Positions 1 to 11,559 of a DNA stretch of 64,000 bases are shown piece by piece. The first letter of the stretch is position 1. The number at the start of each line of letters is the position of its first letter. The notes below the pieces were generated by a model, which was given only the letters and a program-made list of their open reading frames with translations, made no database searches and was not told the origin of the DNA. This stretch comes from Oryza sativa Japonica Group (lineage: Eukaryota > Streptophyta > Magnoliopsida > Poales > Poaceae): contig NC_089040.1 in NCBI RefSeq assembly GCF_034140825.1, positions 20,861,501 through 20,925,500 of the forward strand. Direction: 5' to 3'. Made by a program: the position numbers and the translations under genes.

Positions 1-792
1 GCCCCACGGGAGAAAAAGAATACAGATCACTCCTAACCATCTGCTTGTTCGCGCGAGTGAAAAAAAATCCTCATCCACTGTTACTCTGTTCGATCCCCAT
101 TTCCTCCGCCTCAGATCCCCAATTCCTCTCTTCGTCGCTCCGCTCGATCCCCAAATTCTCCCACAGCGCATGCACTGGATCCCCAATTTCTCCGACGATT
201 GCTCCTCCCGTGGCTGCGCCAACGTCGCTGCTCCTCCCGGCCTCCCCTCCTTCGGCTGTGACCTCGCTGTGCCGTGGCTTCGGTGCCACGTTGCCGTGCG
301 CGGCCTCACCCATCGATGACGCTGCGTGCGCGAACTACTCCGGCCGCGACGCTGCCGACGCGTGCTTCTCTGTCTCGTCTGCGCCACAAACTTGAAGCTG
401 CTCTCAACCATCAGCACCTACTAGACGGTCACCGCCCTCAACTTCGCCTACATCGTCCGTGAGTTCTGCGTTAGAGACAAGGTGATTGATTCCGTGGCCT
501 CTCCTTTTCCGTGTTGTGGAATCTCTTCTTGCTTTTGGTTTGCCCGGTGATTAAATTTATATCTGTTTGTGCAAGTGCTGCTGCTGCTACGATTAAATTT
601 GTCATCAAATATGTGCAAGTGCTGCTACTACAGATTCTTTTTCTGTTTGTACGTATGCATCATGTGAATCGTTGATTTCGATCCCGATGGAATTTTCATA
701 GAGTGTTTAGTTGTGCTCCAACAGATCTGAAATTAAAAAAAATGACCAAAAAAACATGATATTTTCAATATGACTTGTGCTTGACTAATTAA
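1..792. other. Unassigned flank with a GC-rich C/T-rich leader-like stretch
   Basis: About 60-470 is pyrimidine- and GC-rich and looks like the leader or first exon of a plant gene read on the + strand. Possible splice donors (GTGAG near 460, GTGATT near 481) are followed by T-rich intron-like DNA. An open frame at 45-395 matches no family I know. It may be a 5' exon whose gene continues outside the window, or spacer beside the Pong-like element. Confidence 0.3.
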
Positions 793-920
793 GGCAATGG
801 TACTGGTACATTACTCTTAGTGCATGAAAAAGTAAAGAGTCTCAGTTACTAATAAGAATAAATTGGACGACTGAAAGAAAAATGGAAAAAAGAACACAAG
901 TTTCATAACACAAATAAACT

Positions 921-2324
921 CTAGTTTTGTTGTTGTTGACCACCATATTTCTGCCAAATGTGCTCCATCAAATCTGACTTTAGACGTCGATGGGTTGTTC
1001 GATCGCGAATATTCATGTCTGCGTCTAGGACCTCTGCAAATCCATGGATTGGCCCATGGTCGAGTCCTGCTAGTTGTACAGAAGATTGTGATTGCTCATA
1101 TGTGTTGTCATCAGGTATGTCATAATCGTCTCTCTTATCCTCAACTATCATGTTGTGCAAAATAATACATGCATACATGATATCAGCTAGTTCATCCCTT
1201 TCCCAAAGCCGTGCTGGGTGGCGAATTATGGCCCAACGTTTTTGCAAAACCCCAAATGCTCGTTCCACATCTTTCCTTGCTGATTCTTGGCGTTGTGCAT
1301 ACAATTTAGCCTTGTCACTTTGAGGTCTAGTAATTGATTTGGCAAATGCAGCCCACTCTGGATAAATATTATCAGCTAAATAGTATCCCATGTTATATTC
1401 TGTCCCATTGACAGTAAATTGAACACTAGGAGCTCTTCCTTGTAGCACTGCAGTAAACAATGGTGACTGATCCAACACATTGATATCATTGTTTGAACCA
1501 GCAGCACCGAAAAATGCATGCCAAAACCATAGGTCAGCAGATGCAACTGCTTCAAGCATGATAGTGGGTACACCATAATCACCACGTGTGAATTGTCCCT
1601 TCCATGCAACCGGGCAATTTTGCCACTCCCAATGCATGCAGTCAAGACTACCCAATATGCCAGGGAACCCATGAGCCTCTCCTTGTTGAAGTAAACACTG
1701 GATATCTTGTTCATTAGGCTTGCGAAGGTATTGCTGACCAAATATATGTCTAACACCTTGAACAAAATTTATCATGCATTCCATTGCTGTGCTTTCTGCA
1801 ACCCCAAAAGTTTCATCCATAAGGTCAGCTGGTGTACCATATGCCAACATGCGTATGGCAGCTGTGCATTTTTGCAACGGTGATAGACCAACCTTGCCAA
1901 ATGCATCTCTTCGCAAACGAAAATATGGAGACCAAATGCCAAGAGCTTCAACAATGTGCAAAAATAGATGCTTTCTCATGCGAAATCTTCTACGGAACTG
2001 ATCATCGGTATATAAAGGATTGTCGGAATAGTATTTTGCAAACAATCTGTTGTGGTCGTCTTGGTAATCTCTATTGATGTACCTTCGTTTGTAGCCCCCA
2101 CGACGATTAGAATGACCAGTTTGTTGTGCTTGCATTTGAGCTTGAAGTTGAGCTTCAATCTCATCTTCAATCTCAGCTTCCATAGGATCATTGATTTCTT
2201 CCAAAATCAGCTCTTCAAGGTAGTCACTAGAGCTAGAATCATCTGACTCACTAGATTGATGTGGTGACTTGCTGGACATTTTTTTTTTTGAAAGTGGGAA
2301 GGCTGTTGAGATGAAGTTGAACAA
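921..2324 (-). CDS. PIF/Harbinger (Pong-type) transposase, ORF2
   Basis: This 467-residue protein is the catalytic transposase of a Pong-like element; such enzymes cut and paste the element into TAA/TTA sites in the nucleus. The DDE triad is visible: D228 in GSLDCMHWEW, D280 in GSNNDINVLD and E354 in KDVERAFGVLQKRW. After the second aspartate come YLADNIYPEW and, near the end, the family-typical LHNMIVEDKRD. The N-terminus (residues 1-65) is acidic and serine-rich. The frame opens at 2324, but Met16 (2279), beginning MSSKSPHQ, is an equally good start because the first 15 residues derive from a poly-T tract. The length is normal for Pong ORF2. No stop or frameshift is seen. Confidence 0.9.
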   Translation of the reverse strand: MFNFISTAFPLSKKKMSSKSPHQSSESDDSSSSDYLEELILEEINDPMEAEIEDEIEAQLQAQMQAQQTGHSNRRGGYKRRYINRDYQDDHNRLFAKYYSDNPLYTDDQFRRRFRMRKHLFLHIVEALGIWSPYFRLRRDAFGKVGLSPLQKCTAAIRMLAYGTPADLMDETFGVAESTAMECMINFVQGVRHIFGQQYLRKPNEQDIQCLLQQGEAHGFPGILGSLDCMHWEWQNCPVAWKGQFTRGDYGVPTIMLEAVASADLWFWHAFFGAAGSNNDINVLDQSPLFTAVLQGRAPSVQFTVNGTEYNMGYYLADNIYPEWAAFAKSITRPQSDKAKLYAQRQESARKDVERAFGVLQKRWAIIRHPARLWERDELADIMYACIILHNMIVEDKRDDYDIPDDNTYEQSQSSVQLAGLDHGPIHGFAEVLDADMNIRDRTTHRRLKSDLMEHIWQKYGGQQQQN

Positions 2325-2888
2325 AATGAGAATGGGTGTTGTTCTGCTGAACTACATTACCTATTTGTAGATGATACATTTTACAACGACTAGATTTGTC
2401 AGATTTTTACAACAGCTATATTTTCCTGGGTTTTGTCAATATCCTAACAGCTAGCTCTTGCTTTTGTCAGTCTTTTACAACAGCTATATTTTCCTAGGTT
2501 TTGTCAACATCCCTCTTGCTTTTGTTCTCTATTAATTATTGCTCATATGTATTCAGGTGGAGAAAAAAAAACAGATTGGTCATGGATGGAAGAAAAACCA
2601 TCAACACCAACTAGATCCATGTGAAAAGGTGATTTCTCAAGTACTAAGGATATTGTAGTTTCATTCCATAGCTGTAATACACAATATTTATACAAATTAC
2701 CATAACATAGTACAATACAAATAGGTTCACAGTACAAGCATCAACACAGTACATAATTTTAATATATGACAAGAATACTGACATTATAAAATAAGCATAA
2801 TTGCTAACATTGCTTGCTAGTCATTTATTCCTCAGCAAGTTCTCTAGCTAATTGGTCCAATACATTTTCATGTCTCTTCAGTTTTGCT

Positions 2889-4118
2889 TCACTGGAGGTT
2901 GATGTATCCTTCTCCATCAGTTTTAAATACATTTGGTATTTTTCTGCCCTTGCCTTCTCTTTTTTTTGCAATCGCCTTCTCTTTTTTTGCTTCTGCTCCA
3001 ATCAGTGTTGCTTCTGCTGCCTTTAGCAATGCTGCTGCTTTAGTTGTAATAGCTTCGTGAAAGAGAACCATATTTTGACTTGGCTTATCCCCTAAAGGTG
3101 ATGGTGCACCTTTTCCTTTTTGCCTCTGTTTTGCTGCCTTCTGCCCCTCAGGGCGCTTCTCTTTGCGCTCTGTTTCCTCCTCTGTGTCTTGGTTCGACGA
3201 TGAAGTATATGCTCCTGATTCAGAAATCTTGCTCCTCTTATTATGGCTACTCTCTTCAAGGACTCTACGCCATTTAGGTTGATCTTTAAGATCTTTCCAC
3301 ATATACTCCAAGGTGAAAGGTTTTTGGTTGTTGTGCTTTTTGTACCATTCACGGGCTTTCTCCATTATCATATCATCAGAATACCCACTTGTGAAAGTAG
3401 TTCTAGCTTTAGAATAAAATCCACAGAACTTAGTGACATCTCTCTTGACATTGTCCCAATGTGTTCTGCATTGCTTGGGGTTCCTTTTGTTCCCATTGCT
3501 AGGCATATTGCTGTTGAACTCTCTAGCTACAGCCTTCCAATATTGTTCTGATTTCTTGTCATTGCCTTTGATGGGATCAACTGAATTGTTCAACCAAGAA
3601 CTCATTAGTCGTATATTGTCATCTTCAGTCCAATTGATGCGTGTCCCTCTTCTTCCTTCTTCACTGCTATCACTTGCCTCTTCAACCTCAACTACTTCTT
3701 TCTCATTATGTCTTGTATGACATGGAGAAGCTGATCCATGAGAAGAAGTGTTGGCTGTAGCCCTAATTGAAGTACTATATTGCATACCAAACTGTGATCT
3801 ATTGGCTGCAAATCCAAATGCTTGGTTAGATGAGTGCACCAGATTTTCTTGAAGTTGAAAACCTTCCAAGCTTCCTGGAGTAGGTTGCCCATAATATTCT
3901 TGTTGCTGAGCACCTTGAAAGATTGGAGGGTGTCGATATGGCTGGTAGTTGCTTGGAGGACCAAAAGGATGGAAATTTTGGAGAAAACTAGGTCTGAAGT
4001 TTTGGGGATAACTTGTGGGAAATTGGGTAGAAAGGGAGTTTTGGGCCTCACTATTTGTTGCTTGGCTTGAGGAACCTTGGTTGAGGAGGTTTGAGAAGTT
4101 TCCTTTGAAAGGCTCCAT
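2889..4118 (-). CDS. Pong-like ORF1, Myb/SANT-like DNA-binding protein
   Basis: This 409-residue protein is the partner of the transposase; in Ping/Pong both ORFs are needed for mobility and ORF1 is thought to bind the element ends. Residues 1-110 are rich in Q, N, P and F and probably disordered. An acidic patch (EVVEVEEASDSSEE) precedes a trihelix/SANT-like domain at about 158-235 with the tryptophans of NWTEDD, QYWKAVARE and THWDNVKRD. A second conserved block (MIMEKAREWYKK, residues 250-260, to WKDLKDQPKW, 274-283) matches the NAM-associated region of such proteins. The C-terminus is a lysine-rich helix. It lies 365 bp inside the right end and 565 bp upstream of the transposase ORF, as in other Pong elements. 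Confidence 0.85.
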   Translation of the reverse strand: MEPFKGNFSNLLNQGSSSQATNSEAQNSLSTQFPTSYPQNFRPSFLQNFHPFGPPSNYQPYRHPPIFQGAQQQEYYGQPTPGSLEGFQLQENLVHSSNQAFGFAANRSQFGMQYSTSIRATANTSSHGSASPCHTRHNEKEVVEVEEASDSSEEGRRGTRINWTEDDNIRLMSSWLNNSVDPIKGNDKKSEQYWKAVAREFNSNMPSNGNKRNPKQCRTHWDNVKRDVTKFCGFYSKARTTFTSGYSDDMIMEKAREWYKKHNNQKPFTLEYMWKDLKDQPKWRRVLEESSHNKRSKISESGAYTSSSNQDTEEETERKEKRPEGQKAAKQRQKGKGAPSPLGDKPSQNMVLFHEAITTKAAALLKAAEATLIGAEAKKEKAIAKKREGKGRKIPNVFKTDGEGYINLQ

Positions 4119-4485
4119 TTAGTATGTGGGAAAACTGAATAGATCAAAAATTGTTGTTCATCTCACTTGTTCCTCCTTTTGTAGGCAGCAGAAGAATGCT
4201 GGAGGAAGACAACGGCTAGGGGACCAAATGAGCAACTCAAATGGAATAGCAGCAACGGCTAGTAGTACTCGTTACTATGTTTAGTAACTGACATGTATAT
4301 TTTATTGGTGTGCACAGAAAAACAGTAAAAGTATTGTATTTTATAGCTTTGTTGCTACACCTTAAGCTTAAGGTGTACTTTGGTTGCATCGGACTTGTGG
4401 TCTGACTCCACAATGCTAAATGCGTTGTACTGTAGCAGTATTTAATGTCTAAGGTTACTTTCAGTGTACATTGTGGATGCCCTAA

Positions 4486-5258
4486 TGCACTCGTAATCTT
4501 GCTGTCTCTGCTTCGTTGCTGCCATCCTATCTTAAGTCCTATCCTAGGCTCCTAGACATGGTTGGGGTAGTGGGCCAGAATATTTATGCTTTTCTGGAAA
4601 ATTTTATATGGAATATTGTCCATATTTGATTATTTTCAACGTTACTCCTCTAGTGCCTAGGATGTTCTAATTGCAAATGTTTTTAGTATTTCCAGTTCTC
4701 GATGATGTCACTGTCTTAATTGTCCCAAAATATATTTTACAAAATGATACGTGCATCTGTTGGTTGCGAAGTTGACCGCAGCCTTATATTTGATCCCTAT
4801 CCAGGCATTCACCAGCATATGTCAAGCAACTCGCAATTTCACAATGATAAAGTCACCAATCAACCATGACTAACAAAATGCACAAAATCACCACCGAATG
4901 ATTTGAATTCAAGCATGACCAGATAATCTAATAGATGAAATTTATTTAAACAATACCACTACCCAGCAACCCAATCCAACACGAAATTATCACAAAACGA
5001 TGTCCTAAAAAAATATAATAATCCTTCTAACCAATCAAATACTAATACTCCATGGCGTGGCGTCTCATCATGTCTCGATAGATCATCCAAGCCCAGCTTA
5101 GCTTAGCTTAGCTAGCGACCCAACTGAAAAAACCCTATCATGCGCGAAGCATGCATGCCTCGATCGATCTCGCACAACCACCCTCTTCTCCTCGATCGAT
5201 CGAATGGTTGGTTCGGTTTGGTTTTGATTGATCGATATTGCTTTTGTTTACCATTGCC
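4486..5258. other. Spacer upstream of the first RING-H2 gene
   Basis: No gene or element was recognised. A short AGCTT-type tandem run occurs near 5095-5112 and a GATCGATC-rich stretch near 5160-5235. This should hold the promoter of the gene at 5296, but no convincing TATA box was found. Confidence 0.4.
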
Positions 5259-5315
5259 ATGTCCTTGAAACCGGGTGGTGTTCTTGGTCGCCGCCATGTC
5301 CTCGCCGCCGTCTGA
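5259..5315 (+). promoter_or_regulatory. Upstream ORF overlapping the start of the RING-H2 gene
   Basis: An ATG at 5259 opens an 18-codon frame that stops with TGA at 5313-5315, overlapping the main start (5296) in another frame. If the transcript begins upstream of 5259, this uORF would be met first and would lower translation of the ligase. The transcription start is unknown, so its use is inferred. Confidence 0.4.
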
Positions 5316-6342
5316 TCCGAGCTCCGGTGGTGGCGATGGCGGCTCGGCCGTGCCGGGGACGGCGAGCTCCAACTTCACGCTGCTGTACATCATCATCGCC
5401 GTCCTCGTCGGCGTGATCCTGTACATGGCGATCCGGTACGGCCGGTCGGTGATGTCGGAGTGGCGCCAGCTGCAGGCCGGCGGCGGCGGCGGCGAGCCGC
5501 GCGCCGCGCTGCTCGGGCTGAGCTCGGACGACATCGACGCGCTCCCCACGTTCACGTACCGGGCGCGCGGGGCGGCGGCGTCGCCGCTGGTCGGCGGCGG
5601 CGGGAGGAGGGGCGGCGGCAGCGGCAAGGGGAAGGGGGCGACGACGGTGGTGGTGGAGTGCGTGGTGTGCCTGCAGGAGCTCGCCGACGGCGACGTGGTG
5701 CGCGTGCTGCCGGCGTGCAGGCACTTCTTCCACGGCGGCTGCATCGACCTCTGGCTGCGCGCCCACTCCACGTGCCCGGTGTGCCGCGCGCACCCGGAGC
5801 CCGACGGCGTGCGGCTCAGCGACGTCGTGGCCGTGTCGCCGCCGCTGCCGCAGCTGCGCCGGTGCGGCCTGTCGCCGGAGCGGCCCACGGCGGCGTCGCG
5901 CGCCCTGGCGGACATCCTGGCACGTTCTCCATTGAGGGGCAACACCACCTCGACGACGACGACCACCACCACCGGCGGACCGATCACGTCGACGTCGTCG
6001 AAGTCGCCGTCGTCACCGGTTCAAGCGGCGATCATCAACTACGTGCAGGCCTCACGTTCGCCGTCTCCGACGGCGTACCACAGCCTGAACGAGCGGTGGC
6101 CGAGCTCGCCGACGCCGGTTGTGGTTGTGCGGTCGAAGTCGCCGTCGCCGTCGTCGCCACCGATAGGTGGTCTGAGTCTGCAGACGACGACGGCGGCGGC
6201 GGCGAGAGGCGTCGGCGTGGTGGAAGGGGTGGATGCAGGTGCAACCACGTCGGCGTCGGCGTCGGCGCCAACGCAGGTGGTGGCGCTGTCAAGGGAAGGT
6301 GGTGGTTCGCGGTCCAAGTCGCCGTCGCCGGTGCCACATTAA
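5296..6342 (+). CDS. ATL-type RING-H2 E3 ubiquitin ligase, 348 aa
   Basis: This is an intronless gene for a membrane-anchored E3 ligase; ATL proteins move ubiquitin from an E2 to substrates, often in stress signalling. One transmembrane helix spans about 27-48 ([18 protein letters not shown]). A GLD-like block follows ([13 protein letters not shown], 74-86). The RING-H2 domain is 122-163: [13 protein letters not shown] with both histidines, then CPVC. The tail (about 185 residues) is long for ATLs and Ser/Pro-rich, repeating SKSPSP near the end, likely phosphorylated. The start is the first ATG in frame, in a good context (GCCGCCATGT). Base composition is about 70% GC, like the other RING genes here but unlike the flanks. 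Confidence 0.9.
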   Translation: MSSPPSDPSSGGGDGGSAVPGTASSNFTLLYIIIAVLVGVILYMAIRYGRSVMSEWRQLQAGGGGGEPRAALLGLSSDDIDALPTFTYRARGAAASPLVGGGGRRGGGSGKGKGATTVVVECVVCLQELADGDVVRVLPACRHFFHGGCIDLWLRAHSTCPVCRAHPEPDGVRLSDVVAVSPPLPQLRRCGLSPERPTAASRALADILARSPLRGNTTSTTTTTTTGGPITSTSSKSPSSPVQAAIINYVQASRSPSPTAYHSLNERWPSSPTPVVVVRSKSPSPSSPPIGGLSLQTTTAAAARGVGVVEGVDAGATTSASASAPTQVVALSREGGGSRSKSPSPVPH

Positions 6343-7265
6343 TAACGAGGCTGCAGAAGAGACGCCAGGATAAGGCTATAGCTTGACAGGCAATTTGATT
6401 CTTTCTTCCTTTTTTTTTTTTGTGTATGTCTCTTGTATAGCTTGTGGGCTTAGATTTGCTCCTTGATCACATTGTCTTGACACGAAGAATGTGTGTATTT
6501 TGATAGAACGGAAATGACAAAGTCCTGCCAAGCAGGGGTTCTCAACATTAAGGGCCCCTTTAAATCAAAAGATTTATGGAGAAATTTCATTGGATTAACA
6601 TCGTTCATTTTTATCACTTATTTTAAGCCGGTGAGATGCGGTTTTCATTTGCAAAAGGAAAAGATAAACCCTACCCAAAACACTAAGCAATCATTTTCAG
6701 CCCTTGCTACATTGTGTCCACCTCTCTACCTGTTCAAACTCAGCCCAGCCCAATCCAGCTCACAGTCTACCAGGCCGGGCTGATGCCCATAGCTTGGGCC
6801 TGCGTTTTCAGCTCGTTTTTTCTGAGGCCCAGTCCAGAACCTGACACAATCATTAGAACGTACGTATTATGGCAAATTAAATGATCGAGATGTTTGTAAC
6901 TGTCCATTAATTGACCAATTTACAATTATGCATATGTAACTCAACAAATCAGCGTGTTTTGCTATTTATAGGTACGACTATACCAAGACCATTTCAGTTG
7001 GAATTTTCAGGTGAAAAATCAATCCAAAATTTTCAATTTTGAGCTTTCAATTCTATGAAAAGAGACATGGAAATTAAAAAAGAATGAATCAGCGTCTTCG
7101 TTTCAGATTGGCATATATGGTGAACGTACAACTAAGCACTTGAAGAAACTCTCGAAATATCTTCATCTAAAACATGGGCATCTGCAAAAAGATGCACATA
7201 AAAAGTTGAGTTAGAGAACACAGAGAATAGATTGCAGAAAATGCATGCAACTTGTGCTGTACTCT
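6343..7265. other. 3' flank with a partial MITE end
   Basis: The 3'UTR of the RING-H2 gene probably runs to about 6480. A Tourist/hAT-like terminus (TAAGGGCCCCTTTAAATC) begins near 6549 but no matching right end was found, so it looks truncated. No gene was seen in the rest. Confidence 0.4.
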
Positions 7266-8520
7266 GGGGCAATTTCGTTCTTACCCTGCTTTGATGTTCA
7301 ATATTGATTTTGCCCCTGTTTTTTACGGTTTTCTTTTTACCCTTTGTTTTTCTGAATCGAAACCAAAATTTACCCCTGTTTTGGATGGGTATCTTAACGG
7401 TGTTAAATCTTTGACAAAAAGACATCCTTACCTTACTTGCTATATATTACACATTTGACACTATTTTTTATATGAATTGTGTATTTGTTACTATTTATCA
7501 GCTCGCAATTCTGATAAACTTTCACAAGTATGACAATTTTGCCAGACTGGGCAAAATTTTGCTTCAAAATTTCACATAATTTTGCCAAAAAATTGGACAC
7601 ATTTTGACAAAAAAAAAAGATAGAATGGCACAAGTTTCACACATTCTTAACACAACAAGCGGAAGTATAGCAAAGCATCACAAAGTCAAAAAATTCCAAT
7701 CACAAAGTGAAGTAAATCCAATCCTACATCCTCTTGCTCCTCCCATGCCAAGTGCTCAAAGTCAAGCAAATCAAGTCTTAGTGCCTAGTCGACACTGCTC
7801 GCCATCGTGTTCACCTCCCTTGTGCCAACTCATCGTCGCCTTGCACCGTCTCTGCGCTCTACTTGTTGGCACGATGTCGCGGCCTCCTGCTCCCCCACCG
7901 CCGCCTCCAAGACCCCTTCCCGTCCCCGCCGCTGCCAAGACCCCTCCCCGTCGCCGCCGCCAAGACCCTTTCCCATTGTCGCCGCCACCAAGATCCATCC
8001 TTACCACGGCGAAGACCCCTCCCTACCACCTGGCAGAGTAGCCACCGCCTCCTCCCCACATCGGGTCATCGTCGTGGCCGCTTGCTTCGCCTGCTAGTGG
8101 CCGCTTGCTTCGCCTGCTAGTGAAGCTGCCGCCACCGCCTACTCCCCACTGCCTCGCCAGGGAAGGAGGTGGCTGCTAGTTGCCGCCGGCAAGATCGCCG
8201 CCGCCGTCGCCGACTCACCGTCACCGCCTAGGTCCCCTAGGGTTGGAGAAAATTGATTGGGAGGGTAATGGCGTCGGAGCCTGGCTCCCTTCCTTTCTTC
8301 TCTCCCTAGGAGGACAAAGGTCAACCAAAAAAATACATAATCAATATTCCCTCTTTTTCTTATTTTTTTTAGCTCAATAATTCAAGGTCCACTAACTTCT
8401 GTCAAAAACAGGGGTAGATATCTACTTCATTTAAAAAAACAGGGACAAAAACGAAAACCCTAAAAAGCAGTGACAAAATCAATATTGGACATCAAAGCAA
8501 GGATAAGAACGAAATTGTCC
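7266..8520. mobile_element. Non-autonomous long-TIR element, probably Mutator-like
   Basis: The two ends are inverted repeats of about 120-150 bp. Reading inward, the left end has GGGGCAATTTCGTTCTTACC and the right end (reverse complement) GGACAATTTCGTTCTTATCC, and similarity continues through AATATTGATTTTG and a poly-T stretch. The interior (7770-8330) is GC-rich with repeated CCCCTCCCCGTCGCC-like words, as in many rice MULEs that carry GC-rich filler or captured exons. No 9-bp target duplication was found, so assignment to Mutator-like is tentative. The open frames inside (for example 7604-8041) are low-complexity proline/arginine products and are not called genes. Confidence 0.6.
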
Positions 8521-10038
8521 ATAGATATCTGCTGACAGTTTGCAATGGGCCGTGTCAGGTGAAGGAGCTTTAGGAGCGGAAAAAGAAAGAGGTCGGGAAG
8601 CAGCACCACTGCATAATTTCACCCAACGAGATTATTACACACATGCAAATAACTTTTTAATAGGAATTAGCAAGATCAGAAATACACGGTTGATTTTCAT
8701 CTCTTTGAACGTGTATTAGCAGACACATTTGTGAATGCGTGAGTTGGAAGTTTTGTGTGTGCGGGACGCATTCACGAGCGTGCGAGCACAGTGGTGCGCA
8801 AATATAATACGTGTGCGTTTGCTATGTGATAAAATAATAGGAGGAGGTCAAGATAAATAAACCTTCAAATCCCATAGTAAAGATGCACGTTCAGTCACAG
8901 AGTCACTCATCGGCAAAATATGCGAATAAGAGTATCAACTAACAAAATCACCTCCATTTCGGACAAACCAATAAAAATATATCTTAAGGTTTTCTTTCGG
9001 TTTTACATTGAGGGTAAAAAATAACCGACTTCATAGTTCCGTAGAAAATGAGCTTCTAGCAAAGTACAAGGGCTAAAATTGGATTTTACCTTTTTCTAGT
9101 GGAGTCTATTTTGGCAAGTGTGCATACAAATGTGCACTGTGTAATGTCCTTTTCATTATCCACATGTGTGCATTGTATAATGTCTTGAGTTAGGTCTTGC
9201 GCTGCCATACATGCATCATGACAGTGCGGTAAGTGAAACAAATGAGTGAGGTAGGTTTCCAGCATGCAACTAGACCGGCTAATATTTTAACAGCTCACAC
9301 AATGGTTCGTTCTTTTGGTTACAGTCTTACAGAATTCAACTGTACATAAGACCCAAGCTGGTGACACTACTATACGATTGATTTTTCTGGACGCCTCCCC
9401 TTTTTATTTCCGTGCGGTTTGTAAGTGGAATCGCACAGAAAAATTAAGAACCGGTGCTAGGGTGTCGCCCGCACGGGAAAATTGGCGCTGTAGCAGTGAG
9501 ATGACCGAAAGAATTCCAAGGCCATCTTTGCTCGATCTGTGCTCGCTGATATGTTTTGGATAACGGAACTGATGAACTCCCAACCTTTGTACCAATCATG
9601 GTCTCATGGATGAAAACACTGTCCTTATAACTAAATGCTAAGCATTTCATATTGTTTTACGGACTCATCTTTTCGCTATATTTATTAGCTAAAATTTAAA
9701 TTTTCAGCCTTAAAGATTTTAGGTTTTTTCATCGAAGTTTATTTTTCAGCCTTTGTTTTTAGGTCGTTAAGAACACGTGTATAAAAATTTTATTCACAAA
9801 TTATTTTTCGTTTGCAAATGTGCCGTACGATGAGGCCCTTAGTGATGTAAGCTTCAAATCGAAATGAGGATTTACGGTTCGGTTACTGATGGGGCCCTTA
9901 TGGTATCATGTTTTGCTAAGTCGACAATACTAGGCTAGCTGTCCAACAGAGCCGCTTTACATTGCTGTCTGACATTTTTCATACAACAGGGTCTATTAAT
10001 TATGGATTGCACAATTGAGCAATTGCAGGAACTGATCT
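8521..10038. other. Intergenic, nothing recognised
   Basis: About 1.5 kb with no recognisable gene, RNA or element ends. The short open frames at 9315-9650 look like chance. Confidence 0.4.
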
Positions 10039-10041
10039 TGA

Positions 10042-11303
10042 CACTGGTGGAGAAATGCTTTCTAGTCCCGGTTCATAACCCCCCTGTAGTCCCGGTTTTC
10101 TAACCGGGACTACGAATCCGGGACTAAAGATCGCTATCTTTAGTCCCGGTTCAAATAACCGGGACTAAAAATCAATCTTTAGTCCCGGTTGGTGTTACCA
10201 ACCGGGACTAAAGATGGGAGCATCTTTAGTCCCGGTTGATAACACCAACCGGGACGAAAGATATTTTTTCTTTTTTTTCTGCTTTTAATATTGAATATTG
10301 ATTTCACACAATCCCATCCCATATCCAAATCATCACATATTACAGAACATCTCCAAATCCTCAAACAAATCATCTCCAAATATATCACAAACTCTTAAAA
10401 AAATTACATCACAAGATTCTAAAAAATTCATCACAGATTCACATCTCACACAAAAATACATCACAGATTCACATCTCAAAAAAAAAGAAAAAAAATCCGG
10501 CCGGCGGCCACTGCCGCCTCCCCTCCGCGCCGGCCGGCCGGCGCCGCGCCGGTCGCCGCTGAGCGGCTGCCCACCGCAGCTGCCGCCTCCGCGCGGCCCC
10601 CGGCGCCGCTGCGCTGGCCGCGCACCGCTGCCGCCGCGCGGCCCCCCGCGCCGCCGCCGCCACGCGGCCTCCCGCGCCGCCGCGCAGGCCGCCTCCGCGC
10701 GGCCCTCCGGACGGGCAGCCGCCGCCGCCGGGCCCTCCGCGCGGGGCAGCCGCCGCTGCCAGCCGCCAGCGCCTCCACCACCTGCCTCCGCGCCGGCCGG
10801 CGCTTGCCGCCGCCGGCCCTCCACGCCGGCCGCCGCCCGCTGCCGCCAGGAAGACAGGGGAGAGAGGAAGAGGAGGAGGAGAAGGAGGAAGAGGAGAAGG
10901 AGTGAGGAGGAGAACGAGTGGAGGGGAAGAAAAGCTAAGGATAAGACTGAGGAGCAGGGTCAGACAATGGACACGCGAAGAGATAAACATCGCGCTCGGC
11001 TTGGGGTGATTTTTAGTCCCGGTTGTTCTAAACAACCGGGACTAAAGATGGATCTTTAGTCCCGGTTGTTTATACCAACCGAGACTAAAAATAATTGGGG
11101 CCTGACACGACCTGACAACCTCTTCAACCGGGAGTAAAAATGATCTTTAGTCCCGGTTGGTGTTACCAACCGAGACTAAAGATCAAAAAATACCCCTAAG
11201 TTTTTAAACCGGGACTAAAGATGCTTTTTAGTCCCGGTTTTTATTGGAACCGGGACTATTGTGGAATTGGGCCGACCGACCAAAGATGGTTTCTCCACCA
11301 GTG
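10042..11303. mobile_element. Non-autonomous CACTA transposon, Rim2/Hipa-like
   Basis: The left end is CACTGGTGGAGAAA and the right end is its exact inverse (TTTCTCCACCAGTG). The element is flanked by a perfect 3-bp duplication TGA (10039-10041 and 11304-11306), diagnostic of CACTA/En-Spm. The terminus agrees with the 16-bp end known for rice Rim2/Hipa elements. Subterminal regions carry many copies, in both orientations, of TTTAGTCCCGGTT, the expected transposase-binding array. The centre (about 10500-10850) is a CCGGCC-rich block of low complexity. No transposase is encoded, so movement would need a related autonomous element. Confidence 0.93.
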
Positions 11304-11559
11304 TGAAGAAAATCCTGTGGATAAAACATTGGAATCTACAAAAGTTTTGTGCGGAAAATTAAATAAAGACTAAGGTGGTTACTCCCTCCATCCCCATATA
11401 TAAAAATAATATATGTTGTAGGAGAAAAAATTAGTGATAGAGAAAAAAGTTATAATCTTCTTTATCAATGTAAAGAGTAACGGTGGTTGTTATAAGATTT
11501 GAACAAATTTAAATGGATGCGATTAATAAGACAATTAGTACTCTCTAATCCATCCTATA

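Larger units (their letters stand above)
793..4482 (-). mobile_element. Pong-like PIF/Harbinger DNA transposon with two open ORFs
   Basis: Two adjacent minus-strand genes have the Ping/Pong layout: a Myb/SANT-like ORF1 (2889-4118), then a DDE transposase ORF2 (921-2324). The right end is clear: reading inward from 4482 the terminus is GGGCATCCACAATGTAC, followed outside by TAA (4483-4485), the usual TAA/TTA target duplication of this superfamily. The left end is less certain. GGCAATGGTAC at 793 follows a TAA (790-792) and its next ~30 bases resemble the right subterminal sequence, giving a 3.7 kb element, somewhat short for Pong (about 5.2 kb). Otherwise the end lies outside the window. Both ORFs lack stops, so the element could be autonomous. 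Confidence 0.8.

Noticed and set aside
7604-8097. Pack-MULE-captured gene exon
   Set aside because: The GC-rich interior is repetitive and no protein family could be recognised, so gene capture is not claimed.
10298-11059. 253-codon Arg/Pro/Ala-rich frame inside the CACTA element
   Set aside because: Low-complexity GC-rich filler of a non-autonomous transposon; similar frames exist on the opposite strand.
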